Positions 1 to 8,545 of a stretch of DNA of 64,000 nucleotides are shown piece after piece. The notes below the pieces were generated by a model, which was not told the DNA's origin, did not search any database, and saw only the letters and a program-made list of their open reading frames with translations. Within the stretch, counting starts at the first letter, position 1, and every line of letters begins with the position of its first letter. The stretch is from contig MEFV01000004.1 of NCBI GenBank assembly GCA_001725255.1, positions 124,001-188,000 on the forward strand, written 5' to 3'. A program made the translations under genes and the position numbers. The stretch is from Comamonas sp. SCN 67-35 (GTDB lineage Bacteria; Pseudomonadota; Gammaproteobacteria; Burkholderiales; Burkholderiaceae_C).

Positions 1-461
1 CCGTTGGGATTGCCCAAGTCACGCACCAGACCCATGCCTGCGGCACCGCCCAAAACCACGGGAAACGCCAGCGGAGTGCGCTGCAGGAAGCCGCGCACGC
101 TCGCCACCTGGTCGATCGCCAGGCCCAGCACCTGCCAGCCATCGGCCTTGTGCGACCCGTAAAAGGCATTGAGCCGCGGCAGCTCCTGCACGCACGGCGG
201 GCACCAGGTGGCCCAGAAATTCAGCAGCAACGGACGACCGCGAAACGCCGCCATCTGCACCGCCTTGCCTTCGGGAGTCTCGAACGCGCTGGCCCACCAG
301 TGATCGATCGCCTGTGCGTCGGCACTTTTCGGACTGAACCGCCACCAGGCGAGCCCCGCGCCCGCCACGGCTGCGGCGGCAGCCACGCCCAGCATCAAGG
401 CACGGCGGCGCGATGCCACGGCCGCGGCATCGGCCGCGGGAGCACGGTCAGAAGTGGTCAT
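1..461 (-). CDS. TlpA/ResA-type thiol-disulfide oxidoreductase (partial)
   Basis: Membrane-anchored periplasmic thioredoxin-fold protein, probably a thiol-disulfide reductase for cytochrome maturation or oxidative protein repair. Arginines at residues 18-20 precede a hydrophobic anchor (about 21-40). The active site WCPPC lies at residues 86-90, inside NFWATWCPPC, which is diagnostic of the TlpA/ResA/AhpC-TSA group. The C-terminus is cut off by the window edge after about 153 residues. The ATG at 461-459 overlaps the stop of the upstream gene in an ATGA junction, so the two are translationally coupled. The substrate partner cannot be told from sequence. Confidence 0.88.
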   Translation of the reverse strand, partial: MTTSDRAPAADAAAVASRRRALMLGVAAAAAVAGAGLAWWRFSPKSADAQAIDHWWASAFETPEGKAVQMAAFRGRPLLLNFWATWCPPCVQELPRLNAFYGSHKADGWQVLGLAIDQVASVRGFLQRTPLAFPVVLGGAAGMGLVRDLGNPN

Positions 462-1069
462 GGTGCAAGGGTAGCAGACGCCGAGCCCCCCAGCAGCAAC
501 TGCACGGCGGCGATGTCGCCGCGCGGCGCACGCCCCCTCGGATCCGCACGCAGGGCACCCCGAAGGTCGTCCAGGTCGTACACCAGCAGTTGCACCGTGA
601 CATCTTCATCCAGTTCCGCCGAGTGCACATGCACAGCCAGCACGTCCACGGGTTCGCCCCGCAGGCCGACGGTTCTGCCGGGTTCGTAGCGCACCCGCTG
701 GTTGATGAGCTCGATTTCCGCCGACTTGGGGTCGTCGCAGAACAACGCGATCACCACATCGCTGCGCCGTGTCGCCGTACCCCACCAGGCGGCGCCGCCG
801 AGGTAGGGGCGAAACGCCTGCATGCGCCGCATCCATTCGAGCGCCAGCACGCGCAGCAGGTGCAGCTCGCGCGGCTGGGTGTCGGCATGAAAGATCGCGA
901 TGTGCTCACGCACCGCGTCCTCCATCTGCAGGTTGTCCGGCAGCGGCGTGCGTGCAGGCAGGCCGAGCTCGCGCAGCGCGCGGCGCTTGGCGCCGCCCCA
1001 ATCCATGCCTTCATCCACCGCGAGGCGGGCCGCGTTCTGCAGAATCTCGCTGGTTTGAGTGTTGGCCAT
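458..1069 (-). CDS. conserved hypothetical protein, possible nucleotidyltransferase-like fold
   Basis: A 203-residue soluble protein with no signal peptide. I chose the start at 1069 (MANTQTSEIL); an in-frame extension to 1153 runs into the upstream intergenic repeat. The central stretch GTATRRSDVVIALFCDDP loosely recalls the G-S/T...D-x-D strand-turn of minimal nucleotidyltransferases, but the acidic pair is not convincing, so function is unassigned. It lies directly upstream of the TlpA-like gene (4-bp overlap) and divergent from mpl, an arrangement I associate with Comamonadaceae. Confidence 0.7.
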   Translation of the reverse strand: MANTQTSEILQNAARLAVDEGMDWGGAKRRALRELGLPARTPLPDNLQMEDAVREHIAIFHADTQPRELHLLRVLALEWMRRMQAFRPYLGGAAWWGTATRRSDVVIALFCDDPKSAEIELINQRVRYEPGRTVGLRGEPVDVLAVHVHSAELDEDVTVQLLVYDLDDLRGALRADPRGRAPRGDIAAVQLLLGGSASATLAP

Positions 1070-1150
1070 GACTCCGATTCCATCCGTGCGCCCAAGCATA
1101 TCGCCTGCGTTCTCGGTGTAAACACCAACGTCGTTGTGAGCTCCTTTATT

Positions 1151-1190
1151 CATAGCTTCTACCGCTTACCAGACAAGCGCTATAACGCCT
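1151..1190. repeat. imperfect copy of the dispersed AAGCGC-N3-CAGCTAT repeat
   Basis: Read on the minus strand, this intergenic stretch contains AAGCGGTAGAAGCTAT, two mismatches from the 16-bp motif seen elsewhere in the window (9386, 37862, 50901, 59313, 60021). A second AAGCG half follows at 1175. It sits between mpl and the divergent hypothetical gene. Confidence 0.5.
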
Positions 1191-1236
1191 TTTGATTCAA
1201 ATTCAGACAACCCGGCCTGCCTCGTAGAATCCCCTG

Positions 1237-2643
1237 ATGCATATCCACATCCTTGGCATCTGCGGCACCTTCATGGGCGGGCTCGCCGCGCTGGCACGCG
1301 AGGCCGGGCACCGCGTGACGGGCTGCGACGCGGGCGTGTATCCGCCCATGAGCGATCAATTGCGCGCGCTGGGCATCGAGCTGATCGAGGGCTATGGCGC
1401 CGACCAGCTCGCGCTCAGACCCGACCTGTTCGTGATCGGCAACGTGGTCAGCCGCGTGCACGGGGCGGACGGCATGCCGAAATTTCCGTTGATGGAGGCG
1501 ATTCTCGACGCCGGCCTGCCCTACACCAGCGGGCCGCAGTGGCTGATGGAGCACGTGCTGCAGGGCCGCCACGTGCTGGCCGTGGCGGGCACGCACGGCA
1601 AGACGACGACCACCTCGATGCTGGCGTGGATACTCGAATCAGTCGGGCTGCAACCCGGCTTTCTGGTCGGCGGCGTGCCGCTGAACTTCGGCATCTCGGC
1701 GCGGCTGGGCCAGCGGATGCCAGGGCAGGCGCGCCCGCTGTTCGTGATCGAGGCGGACGAATACGACACCGCCTTCTTCGACAAACGCAGCAAGTTCGTG
1801 CACTACCGCCCGCGCACGGCGGTGCTGAACAACCTGGAGTTCGACCACGCGGACATCTTCGACGACCTGGCCGCCATCGAGCGGCAATTCCACCACCTCG
1901 TGCGCACCGTGCCCGCCACCGGCCGCGTGGTGGTGAACCGCCGCGCCGAGAGCCTGGGGCGCGTGCTGGCGCAAGGCGCGTGGAGCGAGGTCAAGGGCTT
2001 TGGCACGGCGGAGAGCGACTTTGCCGCCCGTGGCGAGCCGCACGACTTCGACGTGCTGCACCATGGCCAGGCGGTGGGGCGCGTGCGCTGGGATCTGACG
2101 GGCGAACACAACCAGATGAACGCGCTGGCCGCCATCGCCGCCGCCGAGCACGTGGGCGTGGCGCCCGCGCAGGCGGCCGAGGCGCTGGCGGGCTTTCAGA
2201 ACGTGCGCCGGCGCATGGAACTGCGCGGCACGGCCGGTGGCATCACGGTGTACGACGATTTCGCGCACCACCCCACGGCCATCCGCACCACGCTGGACGG
2301 CCTGCGCCGGCGCGTGGGGCCGAGCGCGCGCATCCTCGCGGTCTTCGAGCCACGCAGCAACACCATGAAGCTGGGCACGATGAAGGCGCAACTGCCCTGG
2401 GCGCTGGAGACGGCCGATCTGGCGTTCTGCCACACGCACGGCCTGGATTGGGACGCGGCCGAGGCACTCGCCCCCATGGGCCCGCGCGCCGTCTGCAGCG
2501 CCGACCTGGCTGCGCTGGTGACGCGCATCAGCGCAGTGGCGCGGCCGGGCGACCACATCGTGTGCATGAGCAACGGCAGCTTTGGCGGCATTCACGCGAT
2601 GCTGCTGCAGGCGCTTGCGCGCAATCACGATCCCGCTGCCTGA
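1237..2643 (+). CDS. mpl: UDP-N-acetylmuramate:L-Ala-gamma-D-Glu-meso-DAP ligase (murein peptide ligase)
   Basis: Cytoplasmic ATP-dependent ligase that recycles the murein tripeptide by joining it to UDP-MurNAc. The N-terminus HIHILGICGTFMGGLAALA is the Mpl form of the Mur-ligase Rossmann loop, distinct from MurC. The ATP loop GTHGKTTTT lies near residues 118-126, followed by EADEYDTAFFDKRSKF and the NLEFDHADIF signature, and by HHPTAIRTTL in the C-terminal domain. At 468 residues it matches the family's usual length of about 450-460. The ATG at 1237 begins the conserved N-terminus exactly. Its presence implies a peptidoglycan recycling route. Confidence 0.96.
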   Translation: MHIHILGICGTFMGGLAALAREAGHRVTGCDAGVYPPMSDQLRALGIELIEGYGADQLALRPDLFVIGNVVSRVHGADGMPKFPLMEAILDAGLPYTSGPQWLMEHVLQGRHVLAVAGTHGKTTTTSMLAWILESVGLQPGFLVGGVPLNFGISARLGQRMPGQARPLFVIEADEYDTAFFDKRSKFVHYRPRTAVLNNLEFDHADIFDDLAAIERQFHHLVRTVPATGRVVVNRRAESLGRVLAQGAWSEVKGFGTAESDFAARGEPHDFDVLHHGQAVGRVRWDLTGEHNQMNALAAIAAAEHVGVAPAQAAEALAGFQNVRRRMELRGTAGGITVYDDFAHHPTAIRTTLDGLRRRVGPSARILAVFEPRSNTMKLGTMKAQLPWALETADLAFCHTHGLDWDAAEALAPMGPRAVCSADLAALVTRISAVARPGDHIVCMSNGSFGGIHAMLLQALARNHDPAA

Positions 2644-2679
2644 TCACATTCCACCCGAACCACACCGCCGAACTTCACC

Positions 2680-3687
2680 ATGCCGATTTACCGTTGCAAT
2701 CAATGCGGCTTCGTCTCCGAGGAAGCGAGCGTCGCCATCGGCTCGACCATGCCCTGTGCCCGCTGCGGCACCGCATCGACCGTATTCGGCACCGTGTTCT
2801 ACGTGGAAAAGCTGCTGGAGCGCTACTTTGCCACCCTGCGCGAGCTCAAGGCCATGCAACAGGACGAAGCGGATGCAACGCCCGAAACGCCATCACAGAC
2901 CAGCGCAGCCAGCGGGCCTGGCGCCCTGCAGGACACCAACCTGCACAACACACAGTTGCTTGCCACGGCCGAGCAGCACGCACCGCTGCAGCAATGGTTC
3001 GCCAAGCACCAGATCGAGGCGCAGTTCGACTACGCGCTGGCCGACACCAGCGGCTTTTTCGACGATGCCGCGAAGATGATCGGCGCCAACCACGCGCTGT
3101 TCGGCGATCTGCTCGAACGCGTGCGCTGGGCCTACCGCAAGAGCCACAGCTGGGTGAACCTGGAACTGGGCCAACTCTCGCAAAAAGAAGCCCAGGCCAT
3201 CAATGCCCTGTGCCGCCAGCTCTACAGCCACACCTTCTTTGCGCGCTACCACTACCAGAAGCCCGAAAAAATCGTGCGTCTGACCCTGCAGAGCGCACCC
3301 GCCGTGCGCCAGTTCTTCGACGGCGGCTGGCTCGAGTGGTACGCCTTCATGACGCTGGCCGAGCACCTGCAGGGCAAGCGCCGGGATTTTTCGTGCGCAC
3401 GTGGCGTAAAAGTGATCTTCCCCAACGAAGACCTGCACGAACTGGATGTCGTGTGCCTGCCTGCGGGCCAGATGCCCATCTGCATCGAATGCAAGTCAGG
3501 CGAGTTCCGCCGCGACATCGACAAGTACCTGCGCCTGCGCAAGCGCCTGGGGCTGGACAAGAGCCACTTCATCCTTTGCGCGGCCGACCTGACCGATGAG
3601 CAGGCTGCAGGGCTGTCGGCAATGTATGAGCTGAGTTTCGTGAATCTGCAGGGGCTGGTGACGCATCTGCAGCGGCTGGTTTCCTGA
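2680..3687 (+). CDS. zinc-ribbon protein with C-terminal PD-(D/E)XK nuclease-like domain (DUF1887-type)
   Basis: A 335-residue soluble protein. The N-terminus carries a four-cysteine zinc ribbon (C6, C9, C26, C29; YRCNQCG and PCARCG). Residues 60-90 are a Ser/Ala/Thr-rich linker. The C-terminal third has the nuclease signature: GGWLEWYAF near 216-223, D256 in HELDVV, and E270-x-K272 in ICIECKSGEF, with a following helix. This order closely resembles the nuclease domain of DUF1887/Card1-type enzymes, which degrade nucleic acid. No CARF sensor domain is visible; the ribbon takes its place. It follows mpl by 36 bp. The family call is by motif, and activity is inferred. Confidence 0.65.
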   Translation: MPIYRCNQCGFVSEEASVAIGSTMPCARCGTASTVFGTVFYVEKLLERYFATLRELKAMQQDEADATPETPSQTSAASGPGALQDTNLHNTQLLATAEQHAPLQQWFAKHQIEAQFDYALADTSGFFDDAAKMIGANHALFGDLLERVRWAYRKSHSWVNLELGQLSQKEAQAINALCRQLYSHTFFARYHYQKPEKIVRLTLQSAPAVRQFFDGGWLEWYAFMTLAEHLQGKRRDFSCARGVKVIFPNEDLHELDVVCLPAGQMPICIECKSGEFRRDIDKYLRLRKRLGLDKSHFILCAADLTDEQAAGLSAMYELSFVNLQGLVTHLQRLVS

Positions 3688-3690
3688 CCA

Positions 3691-3707
3691 GAGCCCGCCA
3701 CCGGCTC
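3691..3707 (+). terminator. weak hairpin after the nuclease-like gene
   Basis: GAGCC (3691-3695), a 7-nt loop and GGCTC (3703-3707) form a 5-bp GC stem followed by a short T-rich stretch (TTCATTT). It lies four bases past the stop codon. The stem is short, so this is a tentative intrinsic terminator. Confidence 0.3.
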
Positions 3708-3780
3708 TTCATTTAAAGAGACGTCCCCTCCAACACACACACCCGCTTCGGGGAGCAAGCCTGCCAGACTCAGGGTTTGT

Positions 3781-3812
3781 ACGATTGTCTAAATATTTGG
3801 ACGATTGTCTAA
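3781..3812. promoter_or_regulatory. tandem 12-bp direct repeat upstream of the TetR gene (candidate operator)
   Basis: ACGATTGTCTAA occurs at 3781-3792 and again at 3801-3812, a 20-bp period (about two helical turns). The sequence between them is AT-rich in an otherwise GC-rich region. It ends 7 bp before the ATG of the TetR gene at 3820, which suggests an autoregulatory binding site covering the promoter. The assignment to this regulator is inference. Confidence 0.5.
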
Positions 3813-3819
3813 TTCCCGC

Positions 3820-4482
3820 ATGTCTACCGCCTCGGCCCAGCCCCTGCACCTGCCCGACCCCTCCGCGCGCCCGGACCGCAAGGCGGCCATCCTGCTGGCG
3901 GCCGAGAAGCTGTTCGCGCAGTACGGCTACCACGCGGTGTCGATCCGCCAGATCGCGGCCGAGGCCGACGTGCCGCCCGCGCTGATCGGCTACTACTACG
4001 GCGCCAAGCAGGAGCTGTTTCACGCCATCTTCACGCACTGGCTGCCCACCATCGCCGAGCGCCTGGCGCTGCTGCACGCGGCACTGCACGGGCCGCAGCC
4101 GCCCACGGTGCACGACGTGGTGCAGGCCTTCGTCGAACCGGTGCTGCAGCTGCGCGCCAGCACCGAGGGCGAGTACTACGCCATGCTGGTGGCGCGCGAG
4201 CTGGTCTACCGCACGCCCGACACCGACCGCGTGCTGGCCGAGATGTTCGACCCGATGGCGCATGCCTTCATCGACGCGCTGCACCAGCTGCGCCCCGCGT
4301 GGCCGCGCGCGCGCGCCGCCTGGGCCTACCAGTTCGCCATGGGCGCGCTGCTGCACCACCTGGTGGACTACCGCGTGCAGCGCCTCTCGCAGGGCGAGAA
4401 CCTGCCCAACGACGCGGCCGCCGCGCCGCTGCTCATCGATTTCATCACCGCCGGCATCCATGCCACCCTGCCACCCCACTGA
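3820..4482 (+). CDS. TetR/AcrR family transcriptional regulator
   Basis: A 220-residue one-component repressor. The N-terminal TetR helix-turn-helix is clear: AILLAAEKLFAQYGYHAVSI, then RQIAAEADVPPALIGYYYGA, then KQELFHAIF. The C-terminal ligand domain (from about residue 70) is not assignable to a ligand. I use the ATG at 3820; a TTG at 3805 would add five residues and sit inside the direct repeat. It stands 18 bp before a TRAP binding-protein gene on the same strand and probably controls the downstream catabolic operon. Confidence 0.9.
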   Translation: MSTASAQPLHLPDPSARPDRKAAILLAAEKLFAQYGYHAVSIRQIAAEADVPPALIGYYYGAKQELFHAIFTHWLPTIAERLALLHAALHGPQPPTVHDVVQAFVEPVLQLRASTEGEYYAMLVARELVYRTPDTDRVLAEMFDPMAHAFIDALHQLRPAWPRARAAWAYQFAMGALLHHLVDYRVQRLSQGENLPNDAAAAPLLIDFITAGIHATLPPH

Positions 4483-4500
4483 CCCTATGGAGACCCCATC

Positions 4501-5574
4501 ATGATGAACCGCCGCCTGATCGCTACCGCCGCCCTGCTGGCCACCGCCGCCGCCTGGACGCTGCCCGCGCACGCCCAGCAGACCATCCGCCTGACGGCCG
4601 CCGCCGGGCACCCGCCGGTGTTTCTCTGGGTCAAGCTGGTCGATGAGTTCTTCATGCCCGAGGTGGACAAGCGCCTGGCCGCCGCGGGCAACAAGTACAA
4701 GATCGAATGGACCAAGGCCTGGGGCGGCACGCTGATCAAGCTGGGCGCCGAGTCCAAGGGCATAGGCGACGGCGTGGCCGACCTGGGCTTCGTCAGCACC
4801 ATCTTCGAGGCCGCGCGCTTTCCGAGCCAGAACGTGAGCTACTACGCGCCGTTCGGCACCGACGACATCCGCACCGTCACGACGGTGGTCAACGGCATGC
4901 AGGACCGTATTCCGGCCATGGGACAGGCCTGGAGCAAGAACAACCTGACCTACCTGGGCGGCGCGGCGCTGGATGCCTATCACATCTGGACCAATTTCCC
5001 GATCCACTCGGTCGACGACCTCAAGGGCAAGAAAATCACCGCGCCCGGCCCGGCCGCCAACTGGATCAAGGACACGGGCGCCGTGGCCGTGGCGGGTAAC
5101 CTGAACACCTACTACGAGGACATCAAGTCGGGCGTGTCCAACGGCGTCATCACCTTTGCCACCGGCGCCTGGGGCGCCAAGGTGCACGAGGTGGCGCCCT
5201 ACATCACCAAGGTCAACTTCGGCGCGCAGTACGCCGGTGGCCTGGCGATCAACAAGAAGCGCTTCGACAAGCTGCCTCCCGAGGTGCAGAAGGTGATGCG
5301 CGAGGTGGGCACCGAATACAGCGAGCGCTTCGCCGCCGCGCAGACGGCCGCGGCCTCCGGCCTGCTCAAGAAGATGGAAGAAGCCGGCGCCAAGATCAGC
5401 GAGCTGCCCGCCGCCGAGCGCACGCGCTGGGCCGACACGCTGCCGCCGATCGCCAAGGTCTGGGCCGCCGACCTGCAGGCCAAGGGCCTGCCGGGCGACG
5501 AGGTGCTCAACGGCTTCATGGACGGCCTGAAGAAGGCCGGTGCGCACCCGGCGCGCGACTGGGCCGCCAGGTAA
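4501..5574 (+). CDS. dctP: TRAP transporter substrate-binding protein (DctP family)
   Basis: Periplasmic binding protein of a tripartite ATP-independent transporter for organic acids. The first ~25 residues are a signal peptide ending in LPAHAQQ. The mature part has the DctP pattern (GGTLIKLGAESKGIGDGVAD and LKGKKITAPGPAANWIKDTG), where the conserved arginine that salt-bridges carboxylates is expected but not certain. Two adjacent ATGs (4501, 4504) follow GGAGACC. It is first in a P-Q-M order with the two membrane subunits directly downstream. The ligand is unknown; the downstream enzymes suggest an aromatic- or keto-acid. Confidence 0.9.
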   Translation: MMNRRLIATAALLATAAAWTLPAHAQQTIRLTAAAGHPPVFLWVKLVDEFFMPEVDKRLAAAGNKYKIEWTKAWGGTLIKLGAESKGIGDGVADLGFVSTIFEAARFPSQNVSYYAPFGTDDIRTVTTVVNGMQDRIPAMGQAWSKNNLTYLGGAALDAYHIWTNFPIHSVDDLKGKKITAPGPAANWIKDTGAVAVAGNLNTYYEDIKSGVSNGVITFATGAWGAKVHEVAPYITKVNFGAQYAGGLAINKKRFDKLPPEVQKVMREVGTEYSERFAAAQTAAASGLLKKMEEAGAKISELPAAERTRWADTLPPIAKVWAADLQAKGLPGDEVLNGFMDGLKKAGAHPARDWAAR

Positions 5575-5584
5575 GCCACGCACG

Positions 5585-6160
5585 ATGACCACGCCCGCAC
5601 CTTCCGTGGCGCCCGGGGCCGCGCCCCCGGACTCCTACGGCCTGCCGCTGCCCGGCGGCTTCCAGCGCCTGACGCGGCTGCTCAACGCCATCGGCACGCT
5701 GTGGATCGTGGCGCTGATGCTGCTCATCAACTCCGACGTGCTGGGGCGTGAACTGCTCGACACGCCGGTGCGCGGCGTGACCGAGCTGGTGTCGCTGTCC
5801 ATCGTCGGCATCGTTTTCCTGCAACTGGCCGACACGCTCGCCAGCGGCCGCATGACGCGCGCCGACGTGCTGCTGGACCGCCTGAAGCGCACTACGCCCG
5901 CGCTGGCGGCGCTGCTGCAGGCGTTGTTCCATCTGGTGGGCGCGCTGCTCATGGGCGTGATCCTCTGGGCCGCGTGGGCGCCGCTGGTGGAATCCATCCG
6001 CATCCAGGAATACGTGGGCGCTTTGGGCGACTTCACCGCGCCGGTCTGGCCGGTGCGCCTCATCATGCTGATCGGCATGGTGACCACGCTCGTCACCTTC
6101 GCGCTGCTGGCGTGGCTGGACCTGCGGCGCGCGCGGGCGCTGCGAGGAGCACGCACATGA
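5585..6160 (+). CDS. dctQ: TRAP transporter small permease subunit (DctQ family)
   Basis: A 191-residue membrane protein with four predicted segments (about 30-50, 65-85, 110-130, 150-175), as usual for DctQ. The motif DVLGRELLDTPVRGVTELV matches the conserved N-terminal half of the family. The in-frame ATG at 5585 (MTTPAPSV) was preferred to 5540, which would lie inside dctP. Its stop overlaps the start of dctM by 4 bp (ATGA). Confidence 0.88.
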   Translation: MTTPAPSVAPGAAPPDSYGLPLPGGFQRLTRLLNAIGTLWIVALMLLINSDVLGRELLDTPVRGVTELVSLSIVGIVFLQLADTLASGRMTRADVLLDRLKRTTPALAALLQALFHLVGALLMGVILWAAWAPLVESIRIQEYVGALGDFTAPVWPVRLIMLIGMVTTLVTFALLAWLDLRRARALRGART

Positions 6161-7488
6161 GCCCCATCCTCGTCGCCGGCCTGTCGCTGCTGGCCATGCT
6201 GGGCCTGATCTGGGCCGGCATGCACGTGGCCATCGTGCTCGCGGTGGTGTCCTACTTCGGCGTGTGGCTGATCCGCGGAGACCCCGGCATCGCCGCCGAC
6301 CTGCTCGCCCAGGCCAGCCAGGACGCCATCGCCAGCCACATCTTCGGCGTGGTGCCGCTGTTCGTGCTCACCGGCTTTCTGGTCGCCATCGCCGACGTCG
6401 GCAAGGACGCGTTCGAGGTCGCCAACCAGGTGCTGCGCCGCCTGCGCGGCGGGCTGGGCATCGCCACGGTGGCGTCCAACGCGGTGTTCGCGGCCATCAC
6501 CGGCATCTCGATCGCCTCGGCGGCGGTGTTCACGCGCGTGGCCGTGCCCGAGATGCTGCGTTTCGGCTACCACCCGCGCTTCGCCGTCGGCGTGGTGGCG
6601 GGCTCGTCGGTGCTGGGCATGCTGATCCCGCCCAGCCTGCTCATGATCCTCTACGGCTTTCTCGCCAACCAGTCGGTGGGCGATTTGTTCACCGCCGGTA
6701 TCGTGCCCGGGCTGGTGCTGGCGCTGGCCTATTCCATCGGCATCGTGCTCATGGCCACGCTGTGGCCGCGCACGGTCTACGAAAGCGGCGAGCCGCTGCC
6801 GGTGCAGGACGAAGCGCTGATGCCGCTCACCCTGCTTGCGGGCAAGCTGCTGCCCAGCGTGCTCCTGATCGCCTCGGTGCTGGGCGGGCTGTACGCGGGC
6901 TTCTTCACCGCAACCGAGGCCGGCGCAACCGGCGCGGCGGTGGCGCTCGCCATTGCGTTCGCGCGGCGCAAGCTCAACTTCAAATCGCTGTGGAGCGTGC
7001 TGGTGGAAACCGGGCACGTGACGGTGGCGGTGAGCTTTCTCATCATCTGCGCCACCATCTACACGCGCATGCTGGCGATGTCGGGCATGCCGCAGTTCCT
7101 GGTGGAATGGATGACGCAGCTGGGCCTGGGGCCGACGGGCTTTTTGATCATCTACGTTGTCTTCTGCATCCTGCTGGGCACCATCATCGACTCTTCGTCC
7201 ATCCTGCTCATCATGCTGCCGCTGATGCTGCCGATCGCCGAGCAGCTCGGGCTGAACCTGATCTGGTTCGGCGTGGTCACCGTGGTGGCGGTGGAGATCG
7301 GGCTCCTTACGCCGCCATTCGGCCTGTCGGTCTTCGTCATCAAGAGCACGCTGCAGGACCAGCGCATCACGCTGGGCGACATCTTCCGCGGCACCGCGCC
7401 CTTCACCGTGATGATGGTGGCGGTGCTGCTGCTGCTCATCCTCGTACCGCAACTGAGCCTGATGCTGCTCAAATCCCCCGGAGGCTGA
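6157..7488 (+). CDS. dctM: TRAP transporter large permease subunit (DctM family)
   Basis: A 443-residue polytopic inner-membrane protein that forms the Na+-dependent translocation pathway. Typical DctM features include HIFGVVPLFVLTGFLVA near the N-terminus, GSSVLGMLIPPSLLMILYGF in the centre and EIGLLTPPFGLSVFVIKS near the C-terminus. The start ATG at 6157 overlaps the dctQ stop; the longer ORF to 5974 is inside dctQ. Confidence 0.93.
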   Translation: MSPILVAGLSLLAMLGLIWAGMHVAIVLAVVSYFGVWLIRGDPGIAADLLAQASQDAIASHIFGVVPLFVLTGFLVAIADVGKDAFEVANQVLRRLRGGLGIATVASNAVFAAITGISIASAAVFTRVAVPEMLRFGYHPRFAVGVVAGSSVLGMLIPPSLLMILYGFLANQSVGDLFTAGIVPGLVLALAYSIGIVLMATLWPRTVYESGEPLPVQDEALMPLTLLAGKLLPSVLLIASVLGGLYAGFFTATEAGATGAAVALAIAFARRKLNFKSLWSVLVETGHVTVAVSFLIICATIYTRMLAMSGMPQFLVEWMTQLGLGPTGFLIIYVVFCILLGTIIDSSSILLIMLPLMLPIAEQLGLNLIWFGVVTVVAVEIGLLTPPFGLSVFVIKSTLQDQRITLGDIFRGTAPFTVMMVAVLLLLILVPQLSLMLLKSPGG

Positions 7489-7492
7489 CCGA

Positions 7493-8533
7493 ATGTCCCC
7501 CGCCAACCCCCTGGACGGCTTCACCGTCGACCGCGCGCAGATCCGCACCATAGGCCGCGAGCTGCAGCGCCCCGAATGCATCCTCGCCGAGCGGGGCGGC
7601 ACGCTGTGGTCGGCCGATGCGCGCGGCGGCGTAATGCGCATCGCGCCCGACGGCACGCAGCGCTTCATTGGCCAGCGCGCCGATGCCCGCTTCGAGCACG
7701 CCGCGGCCGCCAGCAGCGCCGAGCTGGAGCACAAATTCACCACCGGCACGCTGCCCAACGGCCTGGCCTTTGCGGCCAATGGCGACCTGCTGATCAGCAA
7801 CTTCGGTACCGACTGCCTGGAAGTGATGACGCGCCAGGGCGACAGCCGCGTGCTGTTCGACCGCATAGCCGGCCAGCCCATCGGCAAGGTCAACTTCGTG
7901 CTGCGCGACTCGAAAGACCGCATCTGGATCACCGTCTCCACCCGCGTCAACCCGTGGACGCAGGCCGCCGCCTCGCGCGTGCGCGACGGCTACATCGCCG
8001 TGGTCGAACGCGGCGTGCTGCGCGTGGTCGCCGAGGGCTTTTACTTCACCAACGAAATCCGCCTCGACGCCGCCGAAGAATGGCTCTACATCGTCGAAAC
8101 CACCGGCCCGCACATCAGCCGCATGCGCCTGCACGAAGGCGCGCACGGCGTGGAACTGAAAGAGCGCGAGGTCTTCGGCCCCGAGCACCTGGGCGGCTTT
8201 CCCGACGGCATCGCGTTCGACGCCCACGGCAACCTCTGGTGCACGCTGGTGATGGTCGACCAACTGATCGCGCTCACGCCCCAGGGCGACAAGCGCGTGC
8301 TGCTCGACGACGGCGACCCGGCCGCGTCGCAGAACCTGCTCGCCCACATGGCCGCGGGCACCGTCACCAGCGAGCACATGCTGGCCGCGCGCGGCACCCT
8401 CGCGCCGTGGATGGCCAGCATCACCTTCGGCGGCGCCGACCTGCGCACGGTCTACATCGGCAGCCTGATGGGCACCACGATTCCCCACTTTCGCAGTCCG
8501 GTCGCCGGGCTGCCCATGGTTCACTGGCACTGA
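7493..8533 (+). CDS. SMP-30/gluconolactonase-like beta-propeller protein
   Basis: A 346-residue soluble beta-propeller of the SMP-30/gluconolactonase/strictosidine-synthase-like superfamily, probably a lactonase. Propeller repeats are visible as RPECILAERGGTLWSADARG, LPNGLAFAANGDLLISNFGT, SKDRIWITVSTR and FPDGIAFDAHGNLWCTLVMV; the Asn and Asp in the last two are the usual metal ligands. The start follows GGAGGCTGACCGA, 5 bp after dctM, so it is part of the TRAP operon. It could hydrolyse a lactone intermediate of the imported substrate; the substrate is unknown. Confidence 0.8.
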   Translation: MSPANPLDGFTVDRAQIRTIGRELQRPECILAERGGTLWSADARGGVMRIAPDGTQRFIGQRADARFEHAAAASSAELEHKFTTGTLPNGLAFAANGDLLISNFGTDCLEVMTRQGDSRVLFDRIAGQPIGKVNFVLRDSKDRIWITVSTRVNPWTQAAASRVRDGYIAVVERGVLRVVAEGFYFTNEIRLDAAEEWLYIVETTGPHISRMRLHEGAHGVELKEREVFGPEHLGGFPDGIAFDAHGNLWCTLVMVDQLIALTPQGDKRVLLDDGDPAASQNLLAHMAAGTVTSEHMLAARGTLAPWMASITFGGADLRTVYIGSLMGTTIPHFRSPVAGLPMVHWH

Positions 8534-8545
8534 AGGAGAGCTGAC

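Noticed and set aside
3709..5592. A 627-codon open frame on the minus strand
   Set aside because: Antisense of the TetR and TRAP binding-protein genes, with shadow-type composition.
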